Of a DNA stretch of 64,000 nt, positions 53,851 through 62,900 are shown piece by piece. The notes under the pieces were generated by a model. That model had not been told where the DNA came from. It worked only from the letters and a program-made list of their open reading frames with translations, and made no database searches. This DNA comes from Nitrospiraceae bacterium (lineage in GTDB: Bacteria > Nitrospirota > Nitrospiria > Nitrospirales > Nitrospiraceae). A program made the position numbers and the translations under genes. The number at the start of each line of letters is the position of its first letter. Position 1 is the first letter of the stretch. The stretch is from the NCBI GenBank assembly GCA_019637075.1, contig JAHBWI010000001.1, positions 372,001 to 436,000 on the forward strand. The letters are read 5' to 3'.

Positions 53851-56800
53851 TTGAGCGAGCGGGCAGCATTGACCTCGGAACCGATGAAAGCTATTCGTCT
53901 TGTCGACTATCTGCTACGGCTGGCGACTCTTCGCACAAAGCTCACTCGGGACATTTCCGAATACGAGAAAGTTCTATGGATATCGGACGTTCCGCAGGAG
54001 CGATCTTGCTTCACGCAGGCGTGGGGACCTGACGAGGAACATGAGTTAGACGAATGGATGGAAGTGACAAACAGGCGCGAGCCAGAACTGCCAACCGTCC
54101 CCCATCCGTGCAAAGACTGGGTAAACCCATCGGCGCTTCGCAACAAGGACGATTTGCCGGAACTCTTCCCGGAGATTACACGACAAATACAGAATCCTGA
54201 TTGGTGGGAAGGATCGGACCAGCCAGAGACAATCCCTCATACCGAACGCCTTGAGGATCATCAGGAGGTTTCACAAGCATGGAATCGCTATGTTGAAGGC
54301 AAATGGTTGCCTTGGACGGAGGAACACAACTCATGGGAAAAGGTCCACAAGATCTACTGTAGCCTTTTCGCTATTCACCAGGCACAACTCCGCCTTGGCG
54401 AGGAATACGAACTCGTGCATGGGGTTGGTCTACTGACGTGGCAGACGCCAACCGGCCAACGCGTCCGACGTCACATAGTCGTTGCAGATGCCATTCTGGA
54501 TTTTGAAGCTCGCTTGGGTAAGTTCACTGTTCGTCCTCACCCTGACGGTGCCAAGCTTCGGCCTGAGCTCGATATGCTGGATATCGAAGAGCAACCGACA
54601 CGCGCGGAGGAAACTGCGAAGGCCTCATTAGCCATCGCCGAAGACGATCTGTGGGACAGAGGTTGCGTGGAAGGCGTCCTTCAGGTTCTGGCACATTCCC
54701 TCAATTCAGAAGGTGTTTACGACGACTCACTGGAAGCAAAGAACTCCCATGCAACGGCGAAGCCTATTGTGGAATTCGCCCCAGCATTGATCCTCCGGAG
54801 ACGCACTGCCAAAGGCCTCACCGAAACCCTGCAACGCATAAGGGAGCAGCTCGAGCGTGGCCAAGACCTACCTCGCGAATTCGCCGACTTGGCAGAGATG
54901 CGTTCCCAGGATAGTTACGAGCCCAGTGATCGGTCTGAGGAAGTTAGCCAAGAATCTGCCCGTGACATCTTCTTCCCCAAACCATCAAATGAGGAGCAAC
55001 GCCGCATTGTCGAAAAAATTCAGTCATCAAGCGGCGTACTCGTGCAAGGCCCACCGGGAACGGGCAAATCTCATACGATTGCCAATCTGATCTGCCATTT
55101 GCTTGCTACAGGACGGCGCACACTAATCACAGCAAAGACACCCCGAGCACTACAGGTGCTCGAAAGGCTTGTCCCCGAGGAACTCCGTCCCCTCTGCATC
55201 AACCTGCTTGGCAGCGGCCTCGATGAGCGCCGCTCCCTCGAATCTAGTGTCGGCGGCATTCTGCGAAAGAACGATGGTTGGAGCACCGACTTGGCCACCC
55301 TTGAGCGTACGAACCTAGAAAACAACCTGCGAGCCCTCCGCGAGGAAAGAACCCGCGTCAATCGGCGCCTCCGCGACATTCGCGAATCCGAGACTCATAC
55401 TCAGTCGATTGCAGGAGGCGCTTATCGTGGGACGGCCGCCAGAATCGCCGAAGCCGTAAATCGTGACCGGTCTGCATACGAATGGTTCATGGATTCTATA
55501 CCTTCGGAAAAGGCTTGCCACGTCTCCACAAACGACCTCCTTGCCATTCTGGAGGCTCTTCGCCGCTTTCCAACGGAAAAGCGCGAGGAATTAGCGCTTG
55601 CATTGCCCGAGGCATTGCCATCCACTGAGCGCTTTACTGATCTCGTACGGAGTGAAGCTCAGGCGATAGTAGACGAGCGGCTCTCTGAAACTGGCGCCGA
55701 TGAGCCCATCGCAAATCTGCTCGCAAAAAGCAATTCCGTAGCCATCGAATCGATTTGTGCCACTCTATCCACTTTTCGCGATACCCGCAAACGATTGCTG
55801 TCTAGGCCGCATTCTTGGATGAATGAAGCCTTACGTGATATCACGAGCGGCGACTTGTCCTTGTGGCATGAACTTCTACGTGTAACGAAAGACGTAATTG
55901 CGTCCATCGAAGAACTCGTTACGGTAGCGGACAACACCAGCATCGACTTCCCGGGTACTACTGACATGCGAACGTTGCTTGACGACGCCCGCAAACTCAA
56001 TCAACACCTGCAAAATGGCGGAAGTCTAGGTTGGGGCGTCTTTCGGCCCAAGCCAGTAAAAGAGCGATTGTACATCCTTCGATCTGTGAAGGTGGGTGGA
56101 CGTCCTTGCTCAACAGTCGAGCATTTCTCGACTCTTGTCGATGCCCTGCATGTACGCATTGAATGCGGGAAGGCATGGGGATTTTGGGAAGGCCGAACCG
56201 AACAAGTTCAAGGCCCATACGCTCTCCAATTGGCAGCTCTCAAGTCGCTGCGTGAAGCGCTCGAAAATGCCTTGGCTGTCGAGACACTCCTCGTCCGGTG
56301 CCGTGAAGCACTAAAACAATGCCCGGACATGCACGAGCCCACGTGGGCCGACGAAATTCAAGTTGGGAAAACCGTTTCATCATGCCGCCTTGCCTTAGCC
56401 CGCATCCGCAAACGCCTTGCCACTGAGGAAATCCATTCTATCGACGTTGCGCTTTCCCGCATAGCCGCCACAAAGAATGCGCACCCGGTAGTGAATGATT
56501 TGCTTAAGGCTATTCGCCATCGCGACGGAGATGGCTTCGCTCGGTGCATCAATACAATTCAGGAATTGAAGAAACAGCAGCAGATCCTTCAGAAAACGGA
56601 CCATGACTTTTCTGAGCTCCGAGGATTGCTCCCACACTTTATGAAGTCATTGGAACACACTTGTTCCGAATCGCACTGGGAAACAAGAATTCGAGATATT
56701 AGCGCTGCCTGGCAATGGGCGCAGGCCCGCCATTGGATTGAGGATTACATTCGGCAGGAAGATGCTCCGGCGCTTGCAAAGCGCGCAAAACAGATCGACG

Positions 56801-58713
56801 ATGAAATAAACGGCGTTATTGCAAAACTTGCAGCCATTCAGGCCTGGGCATTCTGTTTCCAGAGAATGGAAGAGCCACATCGCCGACACATGGAGGCGTG
56901 GTGCAAGCATGTCAAATCGCTAACCAAAACCGGCAAAGGCAAACGTGACTTTCGTAATCGTCAAGCGGCACAGCGTAGCTTGAATGAATGCAAGGATGCG
57001 GTTCCTGCATGGATAATGCCTTTGCACCGCGTTTGGGACACAGTGGATCCAACACCAGGCATGTTCGACGTAATTATAGTAGACGAGGCTTCTCAGTGCG
57101 GGTTTGAAGCATTGCCCCTTTTGTATTTGGGGAAAAAGATCTTGATTGTCGGAGATGATAAACAGATCAGCCCCAGCGGGGAATTTCAAGATACAACGCC
57201 GATCAACAAGCTGCTGGACGAATATTTATATGATTTCAATTTTAAAGAGTACTTCGATGTCAATGTTAGCCTTTTTGAGCATGGAAAACTCCGCTATGGA
57301 ACTCGGCGCATTACGTTACGCGAGCACTTTCGCTGCATGCCGGAGATCATTCGCTTTAGCAACGATCTTTGCTATTCCGACACACCACTAATTCCCCTAA
57401 GGCAGTATGGCCCGGACCGCCTTCCGCCCCTGAGGCAAGTTTTTGTGGACGGTGGACATCGCGAAGGGTCGAGCAACAGAGCAATCAACCGGCCAGAAGC
57501 CGAGGCGATTGTTGAAATGATTCGGCAACTGTGCGGTGATCGCCGGTATGATGGCAAGACCATGGGCATAGTAGTACTTCAAGGCGAAGCTCAAGCTGCT
57601 TTGATCGAGCATCAATTGCTTGAGAGACTGGGTGCTGAGGAAGTGGAACGGCGGCGCCTGGTCTGCGGCAATCCATACAGCTTCCAGGGTGACGAACGCG
57701 ACATCATGTTCTTGTCGCTGGTGGCAGCCAGCAACGAAAGAATTGGGGCTCTGACAAAACCGTCAGATGAAAGACGCTTCAATGTAGCGGCCAGCCGTGC
57801 TCGTGACCAGATGATTCTATTCCACTCACTGACATCTAACGACCTTAGCGCATCGTGCCTTCGACGACGATTGCTGGAGTTCTTCGAGAGCACGGCGCCA
57901 CGGCAAATTGCTGGAATTGAGCGGGACGAACTAGAGCGGCGGGCAGCGCAGGATAATCGGAGACTTGTGAGTGCCCCAGCACCCTTTGAAAGCTGGTTCG
58001 AAGTGGACGTCGCTCTTGAACTTCTGCGCAAGAACTTTACAGTGCTTGCCCAATACGAATTTGCTAGCAAGCGGATCGATCTTGTAGTTGAAGGCGGGCA
58101 GGCGCGTCTGGCCGTCGAATGCGACGGCGACCAATGGCATGGCTCTGACCGTTACGAGACAGATATGCAACGCCAACGCCAATTAGAGCGCTGCGGGTGG
58201 GAATTCTTCCGCGTAAGAGAAGCAGCATTCTATGCCAACAAAGCAAATGCGCTTCTCGGTTTATGGGGGGCATTAGACGCGAGAGGCATCTTACCGAACT
58301 TACGCCCTGAAGGCTCGTCCCGTGAAGATAATTTGGAAACGCGAAGAACGAGCACATCGGACTTCAATGATGATGCAGTTGACGATGGCTTGAACGAAGA
58401 TGAAAGCTATCTATCTGGGAGGTCAGACGAGGACTTCATAGAATCAGGTCGTCGACCTGAAGAGATAACTGCGGGCGAGATTCAAGACGCCATTATTCAG
58501 GCTCTAAGAAATCGCCCCAACCTGTCGTGCACATTGCATTCGCTCACCACCCGCGTACTCAAGGAGCTAGGTGTGATGACACGTGGAAAGCCCCGTGAGG
58601 CTTTTGAGAGACGAACCATGAGGTCTGTCAGCATCCTTGAGAAGCGCGGCCAGATCGAGACCTACAAAGCCAAGAACAGGAGGCTGAGACTTCTCCAGCA
58701 AGAAATGGCGTAA
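53851..58713 (+). CDS. Giant SF1 (UPF1-like) helicase with C-terminal PD-(D/E)xK nuclease; candidate defence protein
   Basis: 1620 residues. The N-terminal ~390 residues are unrecognised. Helicase motif I is QGPPGTGKSHT (about 397). A long helical insertion (about 450-1050) precedes motif II IIVDEASQ (about 1074), motif III VGDDKQISPSG, REHFRCMPEII (about 1156), and motifs V/VI in NPYSFQGDERDI and FNVAASRARDQM (about 1272-1320). A Vsr/DUF559/MTES_1575-like nuclease follows (about 1385-1470), with RIDLVV and VECDGDQWH supplying the acidic residues. The C-terminal ~80 residues look like a winged helix. Start is a TTG with AGGTGA upstream; an ATG 11 codons on is possible. Helicase plus nuclease in one chain and A/T-richer codons fit a mobile anti-phage gene. 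No methyltransferase partner is seen. Confidence 0.8.
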   Translation: MSERAALTSEPMKAIRLVDYLLRLATLRTKLTRDISEYEKVLWISDVPQERSCFTQAWGPDEEHELDEWMEVTNRREPELPTVPHPCKDWVNPSALRNKDDLPELFPEITRQIQNPDWWEGSDQPETIPHTERLEDHQEVSQAWNRYVEGKWLPWTEEHNSWEKVHKIYCSLFAIHQAQLRLGEEYELVHGVGLLTWQTPTGQRVRRHIVVADAILDFEARLGKFTVRPHPDGAKLRPELDMLDIEEQPTRAEETAKASLAIAEDDLWDRGCVEGVLQVLAHSLNSEGVYDDSLEAKNSHATAKPIVEFAPALILRRRTAKGLTETLQRIREQLERGQDLPREFADLAEMRSQDSYEPSDRSEEVSQESARDIFFPKPSNEEQRRIVEKIQSSSGVLVQGPPGTGKSHTIANLICHLLATGRRTLITAKTPRALQVLERLVPEELRPLCINLLGSGLDERRSLESSVGGILRKNDGWSTDLATLERTNLENNLRALREERTRVNRRLRDIRESETHTQSIAGGAYRGTAARIAEAVNRDRSAYEWFMDSIPSEKACHVSTNDLLAILEALRRFPTEKREELALALPEALPSTERFTDLVRSEAQAIVDERLSETGADEPIANLLAKSNSVAIESICATLSTFRDTRKRLLSRPHSWMNEALRDITSGDLSLWHELLRVTKDVIASIEELVTVADNTSIDFPGTTDMRTLLDDARKLNQHLQNGGSLGWGVFRPKPVKERLYILRSVKVGGRPCSTVEHFSTLVDALHVRIECGKAWGFWEGRTEQVQGPYALQLAALKSLREALENALAVETLLVRCREALKQCPDMHEPTWADEIQVGKTVSSCRLALARIRKRLATEEIHSIDVALSRIAATKNAHPVVNDLLKAIRHRDGDGFARCINTIQELKKQQQILQKTDHDFSELRGLLPHFMKSLEHTCSESHWETRIRDISAAWQWAQARHWIEDYIRQEDAPALAKRAKQIDDEINGVIAKLAAIQAWAFCFQRMEEPHRRHMEAWCKHVKSLTKTGKGKRDFRNRQAAQRSLNECKDAVPAWIMPLHRVWDTVDPTPGMFDVIIVDEASQCGFEALPLLYLGKKILIVGDDKQISPSGEFQDTTPINKLLDEYLYDFNFKEYFDVNVSLFEHGKLRYGTRRITLREHFRCMPEIIRFSNDLCYSDTPLIPLRQYGPDRLPPLRQVFVDGGHREGSSNRAINRPEAEAIVEMIRQLCGDRRYDGKTMGIVVLQGEAQAALIEHQLLERLGAEEVERRRLVCGNPYSFQGDERDIMFLSLVAASNERIGALTKPSDERRFNVAASRARDQMILFHSLTSNDLSASCLRRRLLEFFESTAPRQIAGIERDELERRAAQDNRRLVSAPAPFESWFEVDVALELLRKNFTVLAQYEFASKRIDLVVEGGQARLAVECDGDQWHGSDRYETDMQRQRQLERCGWEFFRVREAAFYANKANALLGLWGALDARGILPNLRPEGSSREDNLETRRTSTSDFNDDAVDDGLNEDESYLSGRSDEDFIESGRRPEEITAGEIQDAIIQALRNRPNLSCTLHSLTTRVLKELGVMTRGKPREAFERRTMRSVSILEKRGQIETYKAKNRRLRLLQQEMA

Positions 58714-58789
58714 CGAGGTGCCATACCGAGTGGTAATCCCGCGATGCTCAAAAACGACCAGTGATGAAATAGAAAGATAAAGAGAAACC

Positions 58790-58807
58790 GGTGCCAGGAA
58801 TCATTTC
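58790..58807 (+). repeat. REP-like element GGTGCCAGGAATCATTTC, copy 1
   Basis: The 18-base word lies between the helicase and SGNH genes. Related words occur at 60026-60047 (two mismatches) and as an inverted pair at 60553-60600. Such short words often belong to transposase-associated REP elements; no transposase of that type is in the window. Confidence 0.5.
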
Positions 58808-58841
58808 AGCCCCCGAGGCGATTCCGACACCATCTCTCCAT

Positions 58842-59894
58842 CTAGCCTCTTTGGGGATTCGTTCGGTTCTTCTTCGATACTTTCCTTGCAGGACCCCTTT
58901 TGGATGAGCCCCTACTCCCCTTAGGCTTTTGCTTACGGTCTGCCGTCAGAGTCCTGGTTCCCGGCTTTGATGAGCGGATCGGCACAACCCCGAATGCCTG
59001 CTCATACTTACTTGCCAGTATCTTAAATCCATCGGTATCGGGATGCATATCGTCAAAGAAAGGATACTTGGTGGTCTCTCCTCGGCAATCGAGAAATCGT
59101 ACGTTCGGAAACGCTTTAGCAACTGCCTTAATGGAGTCGCTCAAATGATCAATGATAACTTTCACGACTGCGTTCCAGGTCGTCTTGGGGTAGCCCATTT
59201 TCTGGAGGTATTGCCCGATATATTTCCCGTCTTTATAGGTCGGTCTTGGGAAGTCATACGCATAGCAGATAGTATGAAGGGAAGGAGCAGCCATCGCGAT
59301 CTGGTTTAAGAGTGCCCGATAGCCTTCGGCGATATCCCGCAATAGGCCGACTCCCTGTTCTGAAAGACATTTTTCAATCGGACGGTTTGAGTCGTATGTC
59401 TGAACAAGTTCACCGCGCGCCAGTGACTGCTGCAAGTCGTTGCCCCCACCGCTGAAGATAAACCAGTCTGGGTTGAATCGAGGGATCTGCTCCAAATATT
59501 CCTTGGTCGCCAGCATCTGGCTCAGCGTATCCCCCCAATGCGCAATATTCTTAACTACGACTCGGTTGTTCGAATGTAACCGATCAGCGATGGCTTCTGG
59601 CCACATGATCGGAGGCAAGTTAAACCAAGAATCTCCTTCGGCAAGTATTCGTTTTAGGCCGGTTGGGACGAGTGCTGCCAGTTGTCGCTCCTGTTCGGTC
59701 CTCTTTGCGAAATAGAGTTCACGGTCAACGTCATACCCTGCCGGCGGAGCATCCCTCAATGCGCCGGGCTTAAACCTCACACGGACCATCGGGCATGTGG
59801 GGTCACGCTCTAAAACCTTTCTGTAATCTGCGGCTTTCAACGCTCCACTCTTCAATCTTGCATCAAACTCTGCAAACGAAAGTTTTGCAGCCAT
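58842..59894 (-). CDS. SGNH/GDSL-fold hydrolase
   Basis: 350 residues. Block I is AEGDSWFNLPP (about 86), the oxyanion block GGGNDL near 152, and the catalytic Asp-His block DDMHPDTDGF near 283. No signal peptide. The C-terminal ~50 residues are Lys/Arg/Ser-rich and probably disordered or nucleic-acid binding. AGGAGG is placed five bases before the ATG. It converges on the helicase-nuclease gene and shares its A/T-richer codon use, so it belongs to the same accessory segment. Likely an esterase or lipase acting in the cytoplasm. Confidence 0.82.
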   Translation of the reverse strand: MAAKLSFAEFDARLKSGALKAADYRKVLERDPTCPMVRVRFKPGALRDAPPAGYDVDRELYFAKRTEQERQLAALVPTGLKRILAEGDSWFNLPPIMWPEAIADRLHSNNRVVVKNIAHWGDTLSQMLATKEYLEQIPRFNPDWFIFSGGGNDLQQSLARGELVQTYDSNRPIEKCLSEQGVGLLRDIAEGYRALLNQIAMAAPSLHTICYAYDFPRPTYKDGKYIGQYLQKMGYPKTTWNAVVKVIIDHLSDSIKAVAKAFPNVRFLDCRGETTKYPFFDDMHPDTDGFKILASKYEQAFGVVPIRSSKPGTRTLTADRKQKPKGSRGSSKRGPARKVSKKNRTNPQRG

Positions 59895-60182
59895 ATGACC
59901 TCCTAAAATGATCCAAGATTGGATTGGCTCTCAGCAATAGTGCCAGAAATTACACTCTCAATGAAGAGGCGCACGAGCCATGCAGCCTACCGCAATCTGA
60001 GCAACCGACGATTCGAGGAGAAGGGAAATGGTGCCAGCTATCATTTCTTACCCCCTAAACTCGCCCACTAAGCCACAACAATGCGTCCATTTAAATGAGT
60101 ACTCCGAGCTGCGGAAGTTCAATATACTTCTCCCAGCAATCTCAACTTCTAGAACAACCATGACAATGAGAAAGGGAGGCTT
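59895..60182. other. Short gene-free region with REP-like copy 2
   Basis: Contains the degenerate REP-like word at 60026-60047 and presumably the divergent promoters of the SGNH and membrane-protein genes. No clear -35/-10 pair was found. Confidence 0.4.
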
Positions 60183-60512
60183 ATGACACCCACAGATCTG
60201 GCGCTCTTAGGATTGATAGCCGCTCTCGCCTACTATCTGGCGAATGCCAGACTCACTCTGTATGGGTGGCTCCTGACCAAGGATATGGAAGAACCACGTA
60301 AGGACAAAATCTGGAATCAGATCTATTGGATTACTCGGTTTCTCATTGTCACTATTCTCGCTGGGTTTGTCCTGTTTAGTGCCGGGGCACTTCTCCCCTC
60401 CCCGCCGGCAGATGTTCTACAGTTTGCGCGTGGCATTTCCCTTCTGATTATGGCGGGAGTCGTGATAGGGCTACTGATTTTTCACGCTATGATTATTGAA
60501 AGACCCAGGTAA
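60183..60512 (+). CDS. Small three-helix membrane protein
   Basis: 109 residues with three hydrophobic helices (about 5-22, 48-70 and 80-104) and a charged loop (TKDMEEPRKDKIW) between the first two. AGGGAGG precedes the ATG. No family recognised. It follows the accessory island and may belong to it. Confidence 0.72.
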   Translation: MTPTDLALLGLIAALAYYLANARLTLYGWLLTKDMEEPRKDKIWNQIYWITRFLIVTILAGFVLFSAGALLPSPPADVLQFARGISLLIMAGVVIGLLIFHAMIIERPR

Positions 60513-60552
60513 CCCGAGAGATGACCTTCTAAGAAAGCCCAAAGAGGAAATC

Positions 60553-60600
60553 GTGTCAGGAATCATTCTCTGGGTACGAATCGATTCCTGGCACCATTTC
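60553..60600. repeat. Inverted REP-like pair, copy 3
   Basis: GTGTCAGGAATC (60553-60564) and GATTCCTGGCAC (60583-60594) are inverted copies of the REP-like word with one mismatch, forming a stem around an 18-base loop. It lies 40 bases past the small membrane protein stop and could act as a transcript-end stem. Confidence 0.6.
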
Positions 60601-60795
60601 ATTCTCTTTCTGCCACGTCGCAGCGCCGGAGCAAGCGAATCCGGACGCCTGGATAAGTACCCGCACCACTCGCCCGCCGCTGCTAAGAGAATCAGACTCC
60701 CTGATAAGACCGCTTGAGAATTGCCCCGTATAGTGAGAGCCGTCATTGGGCAATACACCGAGTGCGGTCACGCGCACGCACACAGGAGGACGGCT

Positions 60796-61254
60796 ATGAG
60801 AACCACCCTACTATCATCCGAGCTGGACACCTCAACAGGTCACACCGGTTTCATGCGGGCAGTCTATGAACTGCTCGGGATCGTGCTGGTTCGCTTCCGG
60901 CCCTTGCAGAGAATCTGGGGCGCGTGGCTCATTGCTGTAAACGGGGCATGCCTGCTGTTCATCACGCACATTGAAGCGCAGATCGCCCTCGCCGCCGTCG
61001 GCATGGCTCTGCTCGCCCAAGCCTTGATCTATCAGCGCAAACGATTTATTCGACTGCTCGGCACCACGCACGTGCTGTGGGTGCCCATGCTGGCATGGAT
61101 CGTCTCGCGTCTCGATACAATCCCGGATGGACACACCGCATTCCATGTCTGGCTCGTCACGCTCATCGCCACCAATGCCATCTCGTTGGCGATCGATGTC
61201 TGGGACGCAACGCGTTTCGTCCTTGGCGAACGTCAGCCTTACTACGTCTGGTGA
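60796..61254 (+). CDS. Small multi-pass membrane protein
   Basis: 152 residues. Four hydrophobic segments are seen (about 43-58, 64-80, 90-106 and 117-133), separated by short polar loops with QRKRFIRL and SRLDTIPDGHTAFH. AGGAGG lies eight bases before the ATG. The conserved-looking His and Trp residues in loops are notable, but no family is recognised. Confidence 0.75.
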   Translation: MRTTLLSSELDTSTGHTGFMRAVYELLGIVLVRFRPLQRIWGAWLIAVNGACLLFITHIEAQIALAAVGMALLAQALIYQRKRFIRLLGTTHVLWVPMLAWIVSRLDTIPDGHTAFHVWLVTLIATNAISLAIDVWDATRFVLGERQPYYVW

Positions 61255-61486
61255 CGAGGGGGAACGCACGGAGCGCTTAAACGCGATGGGAGAAAACCGG
61301 GGCCGAGGTCAGATTGAGCAGGGCCTGCGCTCAGGGAGAAGAACCAGGGGCAGGATACGGAGACACAGGTGCCGGGCCCCCTTCACATCAAGAGCAAGAA
61401 AAGGGATTCGCCCTGAGCTCACCGGCAGGTGACAGGCGTCAAAAAAGGAACTGCTCCCGTTTTTCAGAGGACGGCGGCGCTCCCGG

Positions 61487-62374
61487 CTAGGCCGCGAACC
61501 GATCCTTTTGATCCCAGGCGAGATGCTCGAATTCGGCCTCATCCAGTTTGAGGTGCGCCAGGACCGCCTCGCCGATGGCAGCCCACTCTGGAGAATCCTT
61601 GCCCTTCCGCAGTCGGTGACAAATGCAATCCACCATCACCAAGACCGCAATCACGTTCCGGATATTGTCCTCGACCGGGGTGAGCGTGGGCGCCGCCCCG
61701 CCGAACAGCTCGCGAGTCCGGTGATGATTGAGGATGATCGTGCCGATTTCTTCCGGCAGATGCCAATGCCGGCTCATGAGCGCGCCCACGACGGCATGAT
61801 CGGTATTTAAGTGCGCGTCCTCGAGGTCCGTCAGCGGCTGATCCGGCTTCTTCTCCGCCTCCCGCAAGACCTCCGCATACTTCGGATAGCGTTGCAGCAG
61901 AATCGGCATGCCGCAATCTCGAAAGAGCCCGAGCAAATACGCTTTGTCCGCCGGCATGATGGGCACCTCGCGCATCACACTCGACAGGACCAGCGCCGTG
62001 TCATTCGCTTCGTCGAAGAGGCGGTCGATTCCCGCTTGATTATCCCCGCCCTGAATCGCGCTCTTCATCGCCAAAGCAATCACGACGTTGACGACATTGG
62101 GCATCCCCAGCAACAACACCGCCTGGCGCAGCGACTCGACCTTTTTCGGCAACCCAAACAAGGGAGAGTTGATGGTTTTTAACACCGCCGCCGCCACACT
62201 CAGGTCCCGTTCGATAATGCGAGCCACAGCCTCCACGTTGGGATCCGGCTTGGCCCGCTCGCGATTGATCTCAAGCAGCGTCGCCGGTTGAGGCGGCAAC
62301 GTCACCCCCTCCAGGATCTCCATGGCAGAATCTTCCGTCAGCTTCCGCAATACCACCGTCTTGTCCTGTTTCAT
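61487..62374 (-). CDS. HDOD-domain protein
   Basis: 295 residues. An HDOD domain spans about 18-220: LPPQPATLLEINRER, RIIERDLSVAAAVLKTINSP, LFGLPKKVESLRQAVLLLGM and LFRDCGMPILLQRYP. The HD metal pair is altered, as usual for HDOD proteins, which are regulatory rather than hydrolytic. AGGACAGG precedes the ATG. No attached receiver or GGDEF domain. Likely a signalling adaptor. Confidence 0.88.
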   Translation of the reverse strand: MKQDKTVVLRKLTEDSAMEILEGVTLPPQPATLLEINRERAKPDPNVEAVARIIERDLSVAAAVLKTINSPLFGLPKKVESLRQAVLLLGMPNVVNVVIALAMKSAIQGGDNQAGIDRLFDEANDTALVLSSVMREVPIMPADKAYLLGLFRDCGMPILLQRYPKYAEVLREAEKKPDQPLTDLEDAHLNTDHAVVGALMSRHWHLPEEIGTIILNHHRTRELFGGAAPTLTPVEDNIRNVIAVLVMVDCICHRLRKGKDSPEWAAIGEAVLAHLKLDEAEFEHLAWDQKDRFAA

Positions 62375-62514
62375 CGCCTGTCCTTGTCAACGATGCAATA
62401 TCGTTATTTATCGGTTCAGAAATGAATGTCCGTGGTCCAATTCCCCTGGCCACATTATTTCGCCATAGACACTCCCTTTTTGACAAAACTAAATTGATTT
62501 TTTGCAGGCACGGC

Positions 62515-62720
62515 TCAGCACAGGCACAGCACGCCGGCGAACGCTTCACGGAGTCGCTCTTCGTTCTGACCATTCCGCGCGAATCTTTCGGACCTGCTCC
62601 AGCGACTCAAACACCTACCCAGTGAGCGCTTCGGTACGATGGAGCCGATTGAACCGTTCGATGAAGGCATTCCGATCCGGTTTCCCTGGTTGGATAGGCC
62701 GGAGTTCGATCCCGCGTTAC
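62515..62720 (-). pseudogene. IS3-family transposase (OrfB) remnant
   Basis: On the minus strand GIELRPIQPGKPDRNAFIER followed by FNRLHRTEALTG matches the DDE-core end of IS3-type OrfB. A stop then interrupts, VFESLEQVRKIRAEWS continues after it, and NEERLREAFAGV follows in another frame. The piece is about 200 bases, with at least one stop and one frameshift, and no intact ends. Confidence 0.78.
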
Positions 62721-62900
62721 GCACCCAGCCTCTAGGCTGGTACAACCGGGGCAGGTCAGCACCACGTGCACTGTATCCATTTCGCCCGCGCTGAATCAGA
62801 TCTGGTACTATCCCCCAGCCTGTGTCTGGTGACCTGAGCATGACCTCAACGGCACGGATGGCGCGTGACCTGAACCACACAACAGCCGGAGTACCAGTTC

